A DNA stretch of 64,000 bases from Flavobacterium coralii (GTDB lineage: Bacteria; Bacteroidota; Bacteroidia; Flavobacteriales; Flavobacteriaceae), in NCBI RefSeq assembly GCF_019891545.1, contig NZ_JAHDIU010000003.1, forward strand, positions 396,170-460,169, written 5' to 3'. The notes beneath the pieces were generated by a model. It was not told the DNA's origin and ran no database searches. It saw only the letters and a list, made by a program, of their open reading frames with translations. Below are positions 33,940 through 43,176 of the stretch, in pieces. The position numbers were made by a program, and so were the translations under genes. Position 1 is the first letter of the stretch, and each line of letters begins with the position of its first letter.

Positions 33940-35189
33940 TTAGCAATACCTTTGGTTTGATTTTTAAATAATATACCGGAAAAGTTAGCAGGAAGTTCTT
34001 TGGGCGAAACCTCGGCATTATATAAATGATTCACATATATAGACCCTGTTTCGTTTGTTACAAAGTATTTTGTGTAGATACTACCTTTAACCTCTCCACG
34101 CATTTCAAGATTACCTTCGCACATTACTTCTCCCTTAATAACAGATGATTTACTTATATAAATATTTGGCATAAAGTTGTTATCTGCACTATCTGAAAAA
34201 AAACATAATGTACCTTTAAAATTACAGTTTTCTGAAATGTGTATTTTGTTCTTATAGTTAAAAGGCAAACTGTTACCGCTCTGGTTAAGCACAATTGCAG
34301 ACGGATAATTTAATTTACAGTCTTTACCTAATGTTACAGCCTCTGAAGCTATTGCCTGCACATTTCCTGAAAAACCATCATCAAATTCAATAACAGGAGC
34401 TACAAGTATTACATCTGTCAATTTAGCTGTTTTTCGAACAGTTATTTTTGTTACAGAGCGTATTATTATATTTCCTGTATAAGATACATTTTGCAGCGTT
34501 ATATCATGAGAAGAGACAATTGCTTTTGTACTACCGGTAAAAGAATTAATAACTTCTTTTTGGCTAATATCTATATAGTCATTATTTAAAGGTGTAAATA
34601 AAAAATAACCCGACAAATGCTTGCTATATTCATGCAATAAATCCGGAAGCTTATTATTACTCTGATTTACATTACCATATACTAGTTTATTGTTATAATA
34701 ACCATGTCCTGCAATATTACCGGTTTTTATACCCTGTTCAGGGAGAAATACATTACCATCTATTTTTGTTTTACCAACTACAGCCAATGGTTTAAAATTA
34801 TCCTGTAGGTAAAGAGCCGGCCTGTCTTGATTAGAAGACCCTAAAAAAGCCACTTTTGTATATTCTTTCTTTCTGTGTGCAGTTTTCACGCAGGCCTTTT
34901 CATAAATTCCCCATTGGGACAGATGTACTTTTACATTATAATTTTTATCCGATTCTAATAGTTTAATAGATAGCGTGTCAGGGCTTAATTTAGATTGTTT
35001 TTTCAAGAAATTAAATCCTGCATTTTGTAATGAAATGAGTTGATTATGGCTTTGTGATTGCTGTAGAAAAAAGTTGTGTGTATAAAACAGAATAATTACA
35101 GCAGCAAGAAGCAGCGCAATAATTACCGAAATGAAAATAGTAAATTGAAGCGCCCCTGAAAAAATTTTATGCTTTTTAAAATTTATCAC
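33927..35189 (-). CDS. GspK/PilX-like minor pseudopilin with a beta-helical region
   Basis: 420 residues. Short basic N-terminus MINFKKHKIFSG, one hydrophobic helix (QFTIFISVIIALLLAAVIILFY) and no Glu at +5 (Thr instead), as in GspK. The rest, from about residue 120, reads as short repeated beta turns: GKTKIDGNVFLPEQGIKTGNIAG, SHDITLQNVSYTGNIIIRSV, ISKSSVIKGEVMCEGNLEMRGEVKGSIY. The last stretch resembles bactofilin/polymer-forming beta-helix sequence. It could cap the pseudopilus tip. Overlaps both flanking genes. Family assignment by position and N-terminus only. Confidence 0.65.
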   Translation of the reverse strand: MINFKKHKIFSGALQFTIFISVIIALLLAAVIILFYTHNFFLQQSQSHNQLISLQNAGFNFLKKQSKLSPDTLSIKLLESDKNYNVKVHLSQWGIYEKACVKTAHRKKEYTKVAFLGSSNQDRPALYLQDNFKPLAVVGKTKIDGNVFLPEQGIKTGNIAGHGYYNNKLVYGNVNQSNNKLPDLLHEYSKHLSGYFLFTPLNNDYIDISQKEVINSFTGSTKAIVSSHDITLQNVSYTGNIIIRSVTKITVRKTAKLTDVILVAPVIEFDDGFSGNVQAIASEAVTLGKDCKLNYPSAIVLNQSGNSLPFNYKNKIHISENCNFKGTLCFFSDSADNNFMPNIYISKSSVIKGEVMCEGNLEMRGEVKGSIYTKYFVTNETGSIYVNHLYNAEVSPKELPANFSGILFKNQTKGIAKWLY

Positions 35190-35656
35190 TCCTGTATAGT
35201 TATTTTAGTCTTCAGGCCCTTATATTCTACATTTATATAATTTTTATTTCCTGTTTTTAGTGTAACACCTTGCTCAGTATCTTTTTCCTGCATAAAAAAA
35301 GTACTGTTGTTAATAACCACAACAAATACCTTATTGTTGTCTTTCGTATCAGAAACTATACCTTTATATGCTATGTATGGCCAAGAAATAACCTCTTTTG
35401 GTCTGTTTTTCTCTTTCGATACATGACCTTTTTTTGTCTGTTGAGGATTATACATTTTACCTAAAAACGGATCTCTGTAGTTTACATCAATAGCAAAACT
35501 TTGTTTTTCAGGCTTAATTATGGTTGTTTTTGAATAACTTGCAGAGGCGTTAAGAACCGTTTCATTTCCGCTGAAGGAAAAAAACTGGTAAATAACCATA
35601 CCCCATATAAAAAGTACAACAGGCAGAAGGAAATAAATACTCTTTTTATTTTTCAT
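35186..35656 (-). CDS. GspC/PilP-like inner-membrane protein
   Basis: 156 residues. One N-terminal membrane anchor (IYFLLPVVLFIWGMVIYQFF), a linker, then NYRDPFLGKMYNP and a small beta domain: YKGIVSDTKDNNKVFVVVINNSTFFMQEKDTEQGVTL. RDPF followed by this SH3-like sequence is the pattern of PilP and the GspC homology region. That region connects the inner-membrane platform to the secretin N-domains. Size and position support this, and similarity is clear but weak. It overlaps the next gene by 4 bp (ATGA). Confidence 0.7.
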   Translation of the reverse strand: MKNKKSIYFLLPVVLFIWGMVIYQFFSFSGNETVLNASASYSKTTIIKPEKQSFAIDVNYRDPFLGKMYNPQQTKKGHVSKEKNRPKEVISWPYIAYKGIVSDTKDNNKVFVVVINNSTFFMQEKDTEQGVTLKTGNKNYINVEYKGLKTKITIQE

Positions 35657-35657
35657 T

Positions 35658-36587
35658 TTAGTTTAAAGTAAAGCTAAATACTTGGCTTTGTGCGCCGGCA
35701 TTACCTGCTGCATCAAAAGATTTTACAAACCAGTGGTATGTACCGTCAGGCAGGGTAGAATTAGTGTAAGGGCTGGTATGTATATTTTTATATTCTAAGT
35801 CAGTCAACTGGCTGTTATTATATATATACAAACTATCAGTTTCTGTGCTTCCAGCAAGGGAAGTTCTGTTCCATTCAAAAGTAACATTATTATCTGATGA
35901 AATACTAAGGTTAACAGGCGAAGTAAGTGTAGGTGTGTTAGGTGCCTGTGTGTCTACAAGGAGTGACCTTGAAGAGAACATAGTGTTTTGCCCTTCAGCG
36001 TTAGATGCCCTTACTTTCCAATGAAAATTACCATTGCTAAAAGTGTAAGCAAGTGAGGCAGCGTTTACATCCTGTTCATGTACAGTAGTACTGGTAGTAC
36101 TGTTTATTATCTGTACCTTATAGGTTGCAGCGCCAATTACAGGTTGCCAAGTTAAATTTTGAGTATTATTATTGGTAACAAGATTATTTTGAGGTATTAG
36201 TAAAGAAACAGTATTACTTTCAAAATCCTCATTACTTACTACTGTTAATGATCTTGTTGCAAAAGCTGTTGCGTATCCGGAATTAACTGCCTGAACCCTC
36301 CACTGGTATTGCCCAATATTTAACTGTGTGGTAAAAGAAGTAGTGTCTATAATATTATCTGCTACAATTTGCATAGGGCTATCAAAATCCGGCTTGGCAA
36401 TCTGTATTCTGTATTGGGTACCATTTTCTATAGGATCCCAGGTAAATGTTATTCCTGTAGAGTAAAACTGGGCATCATCCGCTGGAGCCACCAGGTTAAT
36501 CCTTTCATCAGAAATATCATCTTCCAGTATTATTTCTTCACAACTTAAAAGTAAAAAAATGGGTAGTATATATAGAAGTTTTTTCAT
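35658..36587 (-). CDS. Lipoprotein with three fibronectin-III-like domains, inside the pilus operon
   Basis: 309 residues. Lipobox LLLSCEE, acidic residues after the Cys, then three repeats of about 95 residues: LVAPADDAQFYSTGITFTWDPIENGTQYRIQIA, LLIPQNNLVTNNNTQNLTWQPVIGAATYKVQII, LTSPVNLSISSDNNVTFEWNRTSLAGSTETDSLYI. Each ends YQWRVQAVN, FHWKVRASN or YHWFVKSFD. It likely sits on the outer membrane with the secretin. It could be a pilotin substitute, a surface adhesin or a cargo receptor; none is shown. One base separates it from the next gene, so it is part of the operon. Confidence 0.8.
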   Translation of the reverse strand: MKKLLYILPIFLLLSCEEIILEDDISDERINLVAPADDAQFYSTGITFTWDPIENGTQYRIQIAKPDFDSPMQIVADNIIDTTSFTTQLNIGQYQWRVQAVNSGYATAFATRSLTVVSNEDFESNTVSLLIPQNNLVTNNNTQNLTWQPVIGAATYKVQIINSTTSTTVHEQDVNAASLAYTFSNGNFHWKVRASNAEGQNTMFSSRSLLVDTQAPNTPTLTSPVNLSISSDNNVTFEWNRTSLAGSTETDSLYIYNNSQLTDLEYKNIHTSPYTNSTLPDGTYHWFVKSFDAAGNAGAQSQVFSFTLN

Positions 36588-36592
36588 TGTAA

Positions 36593-37336
36593 TTACATTT
36601 TATAAATGCTTTTTTTCTTCTTTTCTTTAATTTTAGATCGGGTCTCACCGCTACATGATGTATTGTCTTTAACAATATCGGCTATATACCATCGCTGCCT
36701 GTTGTCAGTTGCCCAGCAAAACTCTCCAATACTATATCCAACAACAGTAGATAATGTTATGTCTATACGCTCGGTTTCTTTATCTCCGTTATATAAAGTA
36801 AGCATATACTTTCTGTCTGTAGTGGTATTGGTTAAGTAGAACGTTTCAGCAGTTTTAACTTTCGCGAGTGCTTCCTTAGGTAAAACAATAGCCAATGATG
36901 TTATTACCGATGCATTCTCAGTATCTTTAAGATAAGTGATTATATCCTTATTATAGTCAGCATTAAGCTCGTTGATATATCCTTTTGTATCAAGTAGGGA
37001 AATTGTTATAAACTCTGGTTTTATAGGAAGGCTATCCACATAATTTATCTTTGCTGCTGACTGGTCTTGTTTTGCCTTTTGATTGTATATAGTATATATC
37101 TTTTTATTAAACGGTAGCGGGGTAATATCTACGCGCACTTTATTTTTAAGTAAAGGAAATGAGCGTGTTTGGAAATTATTATTGAATTTAAAAGTTGATG
37201 TTGATAATCCAATGCTACCCAGTTCGGTTGTTGCTGAAGATATTCTGTATTCTGTTTTGTTAATGCGGGCTGTTTCGCAACCTGCAATTATAACGGCTAA
37301 CAGTATTAGTAATTTTAAGTTTGTCATAAATTTCAT
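36593..37336 (-). CDS. Unrecognised lipoprotein inside the pilus operon
   Basis: 247 residues (an ATG at 37327 would give 244). The signal peptide ends LLAVIIAGC (lipobox). The mature part is mixed, with strands such as KVRVDITPLPFNKKIYTIYN and RKYMLTLYNGDKETERIDITL. A Lys-rich tail (KIKEKKKKSIYKM) closes it. No family recognised. Its place between the PilO-like and FN3 lipoprotein genes, with gaps of 29 and 5 bp, suggests an envelope role in the same machine, possibly as secretin-assembly lipoprotein. That is inference from context. Confidence 0.7.
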   Translation of the reverse strand: MKFMTNLKLLILLAVIIAGCETARINKTEYRISSATTELGSIGLSTSTFKFNNNFQTRSFPLLKNKVRVDITPLPFNKKIYTIYNQKAKQDQSAAKINYVDSLPIKPEFITISLLDTKGYINELNADYNKDIITYLKDTENASVITSLAIVLPKEALAKVKTAETFYLTNTTTDRKYMLTLYNGDKETERIDITLSTVVGYSIGEFCWATDNRQRWYIADIVKDNTSCSGETRSKIKEKKKKSIYKM

Positions 37337-37365
37337 TATATCTAAAGTACAATAACTTAATTCTA

Positions 37366-37899
37366 TTAATTTAAAGATTTAATATTTTCACTTTTTTGTA
37401 CTATTACTGTACATGTTAAGTAATCAGTATTAGTTTTATAGTTTCTTTTTTTTATAAAGGATACGTGCTTTACAGCCCCTACGGTAATGTTATTTTCCAA
37501 AGCATTCAGCAATAGCAGTATTGCATTATATCCTCCTTCAACACTAAATAAATAGCTTGTTGTTTTACTGCTTTGTTCTGTAATAACATGAGGCTCTCTA
37601 AAATCAGTAATTTTAAGGTTATGTTTTGCAGCAAGCAGCGTTATTTGTTCCAGTAATATATTTTGTGTTGACTGATTTTCATTTACACTATATTGCGATA
37701 ATAAGGTGTCAAGCTGTTTTTCTTTTGCCAATAGTTCCTGCAAAGCAGCAGCGCTGTTAGTAGCCGATTCAATAATTTTTTTATCTTCTTTATAAAGAGA
37801 ATAATATTCTATTGTTTTAGAAAAAGCAAAAGAGTAGCATATATATATAACTAAGCATATACCTAAAAGCGTAACTTTATTTTTCAGGTTCAGTTTCAT
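37366..37899 (-). CDS. PilO/GspM-like inner-membrane protein
   Basis: 177 residues. Short cytosolic N-terminus, one membrane helix (KVTLLGICLVIYICYSFAFS, about 8-27), a coiled-coil stretch (ESATNSAAALQELLAKEKQLDTLLSQ), then a ferredoxin-like alpha/beta domain (LLEQITLLAAKHNLKITDF, GGYNAILLLLNALENNITVGAVKHVSF). This is the PilO/GspM plan. The partner is the PilM-PilN-like protein encoded just upstream (4-bp ATGA overlap). Confidence 0.78.
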   Translation of the reverse strand: MKLNLKNKVTLLGICLVIYICYSFAFSKTIEYYSLYKEDKKIIESATNSAAALQELLAKEKQLDTLLSQYSVNENQSTQNILLEQITLLAAKHNLKITDFREPHVITEQSSKTTSYLFSVEGGYNAILLLLNALENNITVGAVKHVSFIKKRNYKTNTDYLTCTVIVQKSENIKSLN

Positions 37900-39074
37900 T
37901 CAATGTCAGCTTTAACAGAGAATTCTGTATCAGTATCTTGTTTACCAAAGTGCGAAATAGTAATCTTTTTAATACCCTCTATCTGTTGCACATCATTAAC
38001 CCAATCGGTAAAATCTGAATTATTTAAAACCTTTCCCGATATAAGCAAAATGCTGTCCTGAAAGCTAATTTTTTCACTCTCTCTTATGTTTTTAAATAAA
38101 GGTTTGTATGTGATTTCAGATAATTGTACTGTTGATGGTACAGAGCGGCCTATATTGTTAAGTAAAAGAGAACTTTTTGAAGCAGCATTACGTGTAAAAC
38201 TGTTAAGCCTTGCTTCTTTTTCTTCTACTTTCTTTGCAATTGTATGGATACTTATCAGTTCGGATTTACTTATAGAAATTGTAGATTCAAGTTCTGTTAC
38301 TTTTTTGAAATAGTAATTAAAGATTAAAAAATTTATGAGCAAAAGCGTTATTATGATACCGATTGAGAATGTTATTGCCTTTTCAAAAAATATGTGCTGA
38401 TACGCATTATTATAAAGTTCTTTATTAAAATCACCCGTATTGCCGCTAATTTGTTCTGCTTTGTTGGTTAATAGCCCAAGTACAGCACTAAAAGCGTTTA
38501 AGTTGCTGCTGCTTATAGTAAGGCCGTTTATCGTGCTACTTGTATTATTTGCTGCTGTTACATAAAATATGCTTTCATCAGTAATACCCACTGTATGCGT
38601 ATTTGTTGAAACAAAATTATTGTCAGTAAAAGAAGTGAGGCCCGCAACAGGGCACACCCCTAAACCTATAGCAGATATCCTGAAATCTTGAGAAATTTTT
38701 TTTACCAGTTCATCAACATATGTTTTCCTGCAAATCGCAATTAAGGATACTGTTTTTTTTCGCCATATTTCATAATAAAAATCATCTGACTTAATATTAG
38801 GAAATGCTTTCTGAAGTACTTTTTTATCATTCAGGTCTGTACTGTCAACCAATTTCTGCAGCACCTGGTTAGTATTTATAATAAGTGCAGTTAAATGTTT
38901 CGCTTTATATTTTTTAAGCCCGTCTTCATCTCTAACATCACTTGCAGTGATTTCTAAATTATTTTTCTTTTTTTCTACCTGTACAAAAGCATAACGGTTT
39001 GTATTGTGCCCTGTAAAGCATTCAATACCAATAAATTTTTTTCCGCTAAGCATTTTTTGCAGATATTGTGACAT
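37896..39074 (-). CDS. PilM-PilN-like fusion (GspL-type) protein
   Basis: 392 residues. The cytosolic half (about 1-230) has an actin-like look (KKFIGIECF at the start, LTALIINTN, HTVGITDESIFYVTAANN) but lacks clear ATP motifs. A membrane helix follows (AITFSIGIIITLLLINFLIF, about 234-253), then a coiled coil (KVTELESTISISKSELISI) and a ferredoxin-like periplasmic end (FTDWVNDVQQIEGIKKITISHF). This order equals PilM joined to PilN, as in GspL, and would recruit the GspE-like ATPase to the membrane. Overlaps the secretin stop by 1 bp. Confidence 0.75.
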   Translation of the reverse strand: MSQYLQKMLSGKKFIGIECFTGHNTNRYAFVQVEKKKNNLEITASDVRDEDGLKKYKAKHLTALIINTNQVLQKLVDSTDLNDKKVLQKAFPNIKSDDFYYEIWRKKTVSLIAICRKTYVDELVKKISQDFRISAIGLGVCPVAGLTSFTDNNFVSTNTHTVGITDESIFYVTAANNTSSTINGLTISSSNLNAFSAVLGLLTNKAEQISGNTGDFNKELYNNAYQHIFFEKAITFSIGIIITLLLINFLIFNYYFKKVTELESTISISKSELISIHTIAKKVEEKEARLNSFTRNAASKSSLLLNNIGRSVPSTVQLSEITYKPLFKNIRESEKISFQDSILLISGKVLNNSDFTDWVNDVQQIEGIKKITISHFGKQDTDTEFSVKADIE

Positions 39075-41206
39075 TAGTAAATTACACTTGGTTTTATTAA
39101 AACAGTAAGCTTCTTTCGTGAGTCTTCTCTTTTGCGCGAGCTAAATAACCATTTTATAATTGGTATTCTTGCAAGAAGCGGTACACCTGAACCGCTGTCA
39201 TTCTTAACTTTCTCTTCTAAGCCACCTAAAACTATCAAATCCTGGTCGCGAACCCTTATCGTTGAGGTAAACTCTCTTGAGTTTATACCCGGTGGCGCAT
39301 CTTCATCAATTCTTTCTCCATTAAAACTTGATTGTATGACTTTTATGTCAAGCGTTATTTGTCCATCGCCTGATACCAGTGGTTTTATTGATACAGATAA
39401 TTCAGCATCAATTGGCTGATAGTTTTTAATCTCTGATGCCTGTGGTATTTGTGAACCATAAAAGTTTTGGTTGGTTACCACATAATAAGTGGTTTCACCG
39501 ATCGAAAGTTGTGCTTTATGCCCATTTAAGGTAGAAAGTCTTGGTGAAGAACGTATCTTAAGATCTCCGTTAGACTCCATAGCTTTTAAGCTTACATAAA
39601 AATCGGGAACTACGTTTCCTATATTAAGAGAACCGAAACCATCAAAACGATTAATAATTTTATTAATTGTCTCTGCTCCCAAAGTAATATCCGCGTTTGG
39701 GAAAACTGTACCTTTTGTTGTTACAGGCTTATCTCCTATACCTGCACTAATACCTGTTTCAATAATAGCACTCCTGCTTATTTCCAAAAGCATCACTTCT
39801 ATAAGTACTACAGGGACGGGCTTGTCTATATATTTAATAAAAGACTCAAAACGTTGAATGTTTTCTGCCGGGCCATTTACAATAAAGCTGTTTAATTCCC
39901 TGTCAATTTTTATATCAAGGTCTTTCTTTACCTCGTCGGGAACTATTGTCAGTATAGATTCGGCTGGCTGGCTTTGGTTGTTATTACTATTCTGAACCTG
40001 TTGCTGCTGAAGTTGCATGCCAGGGTTATTAAAACCTCCGTTATAATTAATATTGGGGCTAACAGTGCGCCCGACACTCCTTTCAGCAATAACAGGGTCG
40101 CCCAAAAGTTCGATAGACCTGTGCATCATTGGTATAGACTTTACATTACGCACAGTTAGCTGTCCTTTGGTTCCAAAATAATATATTTTACCATCTTTCA
40201 GGAACGAGAATTCTCCGGAACCTGCCCCTTGAGATGATTGTTGGCTTAACTGATTATTATCTCCATATTGGCCTGGAGTACCTTTTTGTTGTCCGGCAGA
40301 TTCGAATATTTTGGTTAGTAATTCGTCAAAATGTATGCTTTTTGCTTTTACAGTGGCAGAGCCCGCATTCTCTAAAGGGCTGGCAATAAACATGTCTATA
40401 CCCAATTCGTTACCAATATCATATATAATACTTGCTATTGGTGTATTTTCGAAATCTACTTCTAAAATTTGTTTGTCTTTGTCGATAATATTAAAAAAGA
40501 AATTTGATCTTCGCTGCCTTACGGGCCTGTTTCCGCTATTTGATCCTCCTGCTGTAGCACCGGAAGGGGAATCAAGTTTTTCAAATACATAAAAATTATC
40601 CCTTGATTTAGTGTAGTAGAGATTATTTGCATAAGCCATTTTGCTCATGGCAGCATCAAAAGGTGCGTTTGGTAAATATGATGTTAATGGAGTATTTTCC
40701 ATGCCGGGCGCAAAAACAAGATTTTTGCCTGTCACATCCATTATCCTTTTAAAAACATCGTAGAGCTTATCATCTTTTAAGTTCAATGATATAAGATCAT
40801 TAGCAGCATCATACCCTACATCAATAACTTTTTCCTTTGGTATTTCTTTAGGGGCTTCATAAGGTTTTACAGCCAGTATATTACCGGTAAACTCTATAGT
40901 CAAATTATATTCTTTACATAAAAAGAGCAACAAATCGGCAACCGTAACATCTGTAAAATTATTAACAATATTTATTTGCCTTAATGATGGCGACACACTT
41001 ATATTAACTTTATGAACTTCGGATACTGCAATTAAGAAATCAGAAAGGGGGGCCTGTTTAATTTTAATATTAACTTTTTCGGCAAGTCCCGGTGTTTCAG
41101 CCGTTATTATTTCAATATTATTCCGTAGCTGTGCTATACGCCTATCTTCCTGGGCATATGTAATTGCTGCAGTGAATAGTAGTATATATAATAGTAATTT
41201 TTTCAT
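39074..41206 (-). CDS. Secretin (GspD/PilQ-like) outer-membrane channel
   Basis: 710 residues from the ATG at 41204-41206, which starts a good signal peptide (MKKLLLYILLFTAAITYAQ); an upstream ATG would bury it. N-terminal small domains include an STN-like segment (DFLIAVSEVHKVNISVSPSLRQI) and two more N-domain segments. A Gln/Asn-rich linker separates them from the secretin core: VLIEVMLLEISRSAIIETG, IRSSPRLSTLNGHKAQLSIG, QDLIVLGGLEEKVKNDSGSG, VPLLARIPIIKWLFSSRK, LTVLIKPSVI. These are classic secretin motifs. Forms the outer-membrane pore. Whether for secretion or a pilus is not decided by sequence. Confidence 0.93.
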   Translation of the reverse strand: MKKLLLYILLFTAAITYAQEDRRIAQLRNNIEIITAETPGLAEKVNIKIKQAPLSDFLIAVSEVHKVNISVSPSLRQINIVNNFTDVTVADLLLFLCKEYNLTIEFTGNILAVKPYEAPKEIPKEKVIDVGYDAANDLISLNLKDDKLYDVFKRIMDVTGKNLVFAPGMENTPLTSYLPNAPFDAAMSKMAYANNLYYTKSRDNFYVFEKLDSPSGATAGGSNSGNRPVRQRRSNFFFNIIDKDKQILEVDFENTPIASIIYDIGNELGIDMFIASPLENAGSATVKAKSIHFDELLTKIFESAGQQKGTPGQYGDNNQLSQQSSQGAGSGEFSFLKDGKIYYFGTKGQLTVRNVKSIPMMHRSIELLGDPVIAERSVGRTVSPNINYNGGFNNPGMQLQQQQVQNSNNNQSQPAESILTIVPDEVKKDLDIKIDRELNSFIVNGPAENIQRFESFIKYIDKPVPVVLIEVMLLEISRSAIIETGISAGIGDKPVTTKGTVFPNADITLGAETINKIINRFDGFGSLNIGNVVPDFYVSLKAMESNGDLKIRSSPRLSTLNGHKAQLSIGETTYYVVTNQNFYGSQIPQASEIKNYQPIDAELSVSIKPLVSGDGQITLDIKVIQSSFNGERIDEDAPPGINSREFTSTIRVRDQDLIVLGGLEEKVKNDSGSGVPLLARIPIIKWLFSSRKREDSRKKLTVLIKPSVIY

Positions 41207-41248
41207 ATTTAATTCTCGGCACAAATTTGGATGAGCCAAATATAATTT

Positions 41249-42658
41249 TTATTCCATTAATAAGGAGGAAACTTCTTCAACAGAAGTTTCTCCATTTTTT
41301 ATCATCTCTAACGCATTATCTTTCAGAGTGTGTATGTTCTTTTTGTTTATATACTCATCTATGTTAAGTGAATTTCCTTTAATCAGACCCATTAATTCTT
41401 TATCAATCGGTAAAAGTTCATATATGGCCTTCCGACCGCTGTATCCTGTCTGATAACATTTATCGCAACCTACAGGTATATGGTGGTATAAAATGTCATT
41501 AGGTATTTGAAACCCTATTGGAAAAGTCTCAGGACTTACAGGGCTTTTCTTTTTACAATTATTACAAAGTTTTCGCAACAGCCTTTGTGCTATGCTTACA
41601 TTTAACGTACTCGCTATTAAAAAAGATGGAACCCCCATATCTATAAGCCTTGAAACCGTTGCCCAGGCAGAGTTAGTGTGTATGGTAGACAGCACAAGGT
41701 GCCCTGTAAGTGCTGCTCTTATAGCCATATTTGCTGTTGCCACATCCCGTATTTCACCTACCATAATAATATCAGGATCCTGCCTTAAAAAAGTGCGCAG
41801 TGTAGCCGCAAAATCTAAACCTATATTTTCCTTAAGCTGCACTTGGTTGATGCCTTCCAAAGTATATTCTATAGGATCTTCAACAGTAAGGATATTTGTA
41901 TTTGGGGTGTTTAGCTTTTTTAAAGTAGCATATAAGGTTGTGGTTTTACCAGAACCTGTTGGGCCAGATATAAGGATAATGCCATTTGGCTTTTTGATAT
42001 TTTCAAGGTAAATCTTTTGTTCTGAATCTGTAAATCCAACTGTTTGTAAATCTATATGATTGGTGTCTTTACTCAGAATACGGAGAACTGCTTTTTCTCC
42101 GTGAAGTGTAGGAAGTATAGAAACACGGATATCAAAATCTTCATATTCAGTAGTAATAGCTATACGGCCATCCTGAGGTAATCTTTTCTCTGAAATATCC
42201 AGTTGTGCCCTGATTTTTATTTTATTGATTATAACCGGGTATTCATCATTATCTATAACAAATTGCTCCTTCAGCTTACCATCAAGGCGCAGCCTTACCC
42301 GGGCTCTGTTTTCATAAGGTTCAAAATGGATATCACTACTGCCTATTTCTTTTGCTGTTAAAACAATTTTTTCAAGGAAGTCATTCGAGTAATGGATTTC
42401 AGAAGCTCTTTCGGTAGTAGATTTTCTATAATTTACAGACAGGTATTTGTTTATGTTTTCAGAAGAATCTATACTAACGTTTACGGCTTGCCCTAAGATA
42501 ATTATAAGCTCTTCCGCCAATTGCGCTACATTTTCATTATCTGTTTTAAGCAACAAGGTGTCGTTATTTTTTTTAACAGGAATTATCCTATAATAGTAAG
42601 CCTGTTCTGCATTTACAAGCTGCTGAATATCTGTGGGTATAGTATATTCGGTGTTCAT
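41249..42658 (-). CDS. GspE/PilB-type assembly ATPase
   Basis: 469 residues. N-terminal GspE N-domain remnant (about 1-80). The catalytic core has Walker A GPTGSGKT (232-239), Asp box IMVGEIRD (301-305 for GEIRD) and the His box LSTIHTNSA. A four-Cys zinc site is at C365, C368, C398, C401 (CNNC, CDKC), as in GspE/PilB and absent from PilT. It powers pseudopilus extension. No second, PilT-like ATPase is in the cluster. The coding ends overlap by 1 bp with the prepilin peptidase gene. Confidence 0.94.
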   Translation of the reverse strand: MNTEYTIPTDIQQLVNAEQAYYYRIIPVKKNNDTLLLKTDNENVAQLAEELIIILGQAVNVSIDSSENINKYLSVNYRKSTTERASEIHYSNDFLEKIVLTAKEIGSSDIHFEPYENRARVRLRLDGKLKEQFVIDNDEYPVIINKIKIRAQLDISEKRLPQDGRIAITTEYEDFDIRVSILPTLHGEKAVLRILSKDTNHIDLQTVGFTDSEQKIYLENIKKPNGIILISGPTGSGKTTTLYATLKKLNTPNTNILTVEDPIEYTLEGINQVQLKENIGLDFAATLRTFLRQDPDIIMVGEIRDVATANMAIRAALTGHLVLSTIHTNSAWATVSRLIDMGVPSFLIASTLNVSIAQRLLRKLCNNCKKKSPVSPETFPIGFQIPNDILYHHIPVGCDKCYQTGYSGRKAIYELLPIDKELMGLIKGNSLNIDEYINKKNIHTLKDNALEMIKNGETSVEEVSSLLME

Positions 42659-43176
42659 TAGTAAGAATAAAAATATTTTGGGGCAGCAAATAAAGAAACA
42701 ATATAAACTATGGCATAAAAGGCTGCCATGTAGCCGGCAAGAGGTACTGTTGTATGTTTAGTATGTTTGGTATGTTTAGTATGTTTAGCTTCAGTATTAT
42801 TCATATAAAGATGCAGTATAAAGGAAAAAATAAAGCTGAATGTCAGTAGAATTATATGTGTTACACTCGCAAAAGTAAAAGAGAGACTTACTATCATTAA
42901 AATATCTCCCAATCCTATACTTTTATTTAGATAGGCCTTTTTTAAAATTTTTGATGTTATAAATGCACTTGTAATAATAATCAAAGAACCTAAAAAGAGA
43001 TTTATTATTGTATTTGCTAGTGCAATATAAAGTCCTGTTTTAAAATAAAATAGCAAAAATGATATAACTGCTGTTACAGGAAACAGGAACCAATATACAA
43101 GACGGTCTTTATAATCCTGTATTAAAATTAAAACGAACAATAATATTAATATGCACTTAAGTACAACCTCAGTCAT
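42658..43176 (-). CDS. Small type IV prepilin peptidase without methylase domain
   Basis: 172 residues with five or six membrane helices. The two catalytic aspartates of the GxGD-type protease are D21 (IQDYKDRLV) and D91 in GLGDILM. The N-terminal zinc/N-methyltransferase domain of full-length PilD is absent, so it would cleave but not methylate pseudopilins, like archaeal-type small peptidases. A four-copy 9-bp repeat encodes a KHT tract (about residues 130-141) in a loop before the last helix. Overlaps the pseudopilin gene by 8 bp upstream. Confidence 0.85.
   Translation of the reverse strand: MTEVVLKCILILLFVLILIQDYKDRLVYWFLFPVTAVISFLLFYFKTGLYIALANTIINLFLGSLIIITSAFITSKILKKAYLNKSIGLGDILMIVSLSFTFASVTHIILLTFSFIFSFILHLYMNNTEAKHTKHTKHTKHTTVPLAGYMAAFYAIVYIVSLFAAPKYFYSY
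42752..42787 (-). repeat. Four tandem 9-bp repeats inside the prepilin peptidase gene
   Basis: Four GTATGTTTA-type units on the plus strand (one with a single change), coding for KHT x4 on the minus strand. In-frame copy-number change is possible without frame loss, as the unit is 9 bp. Confidence 0.9.
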
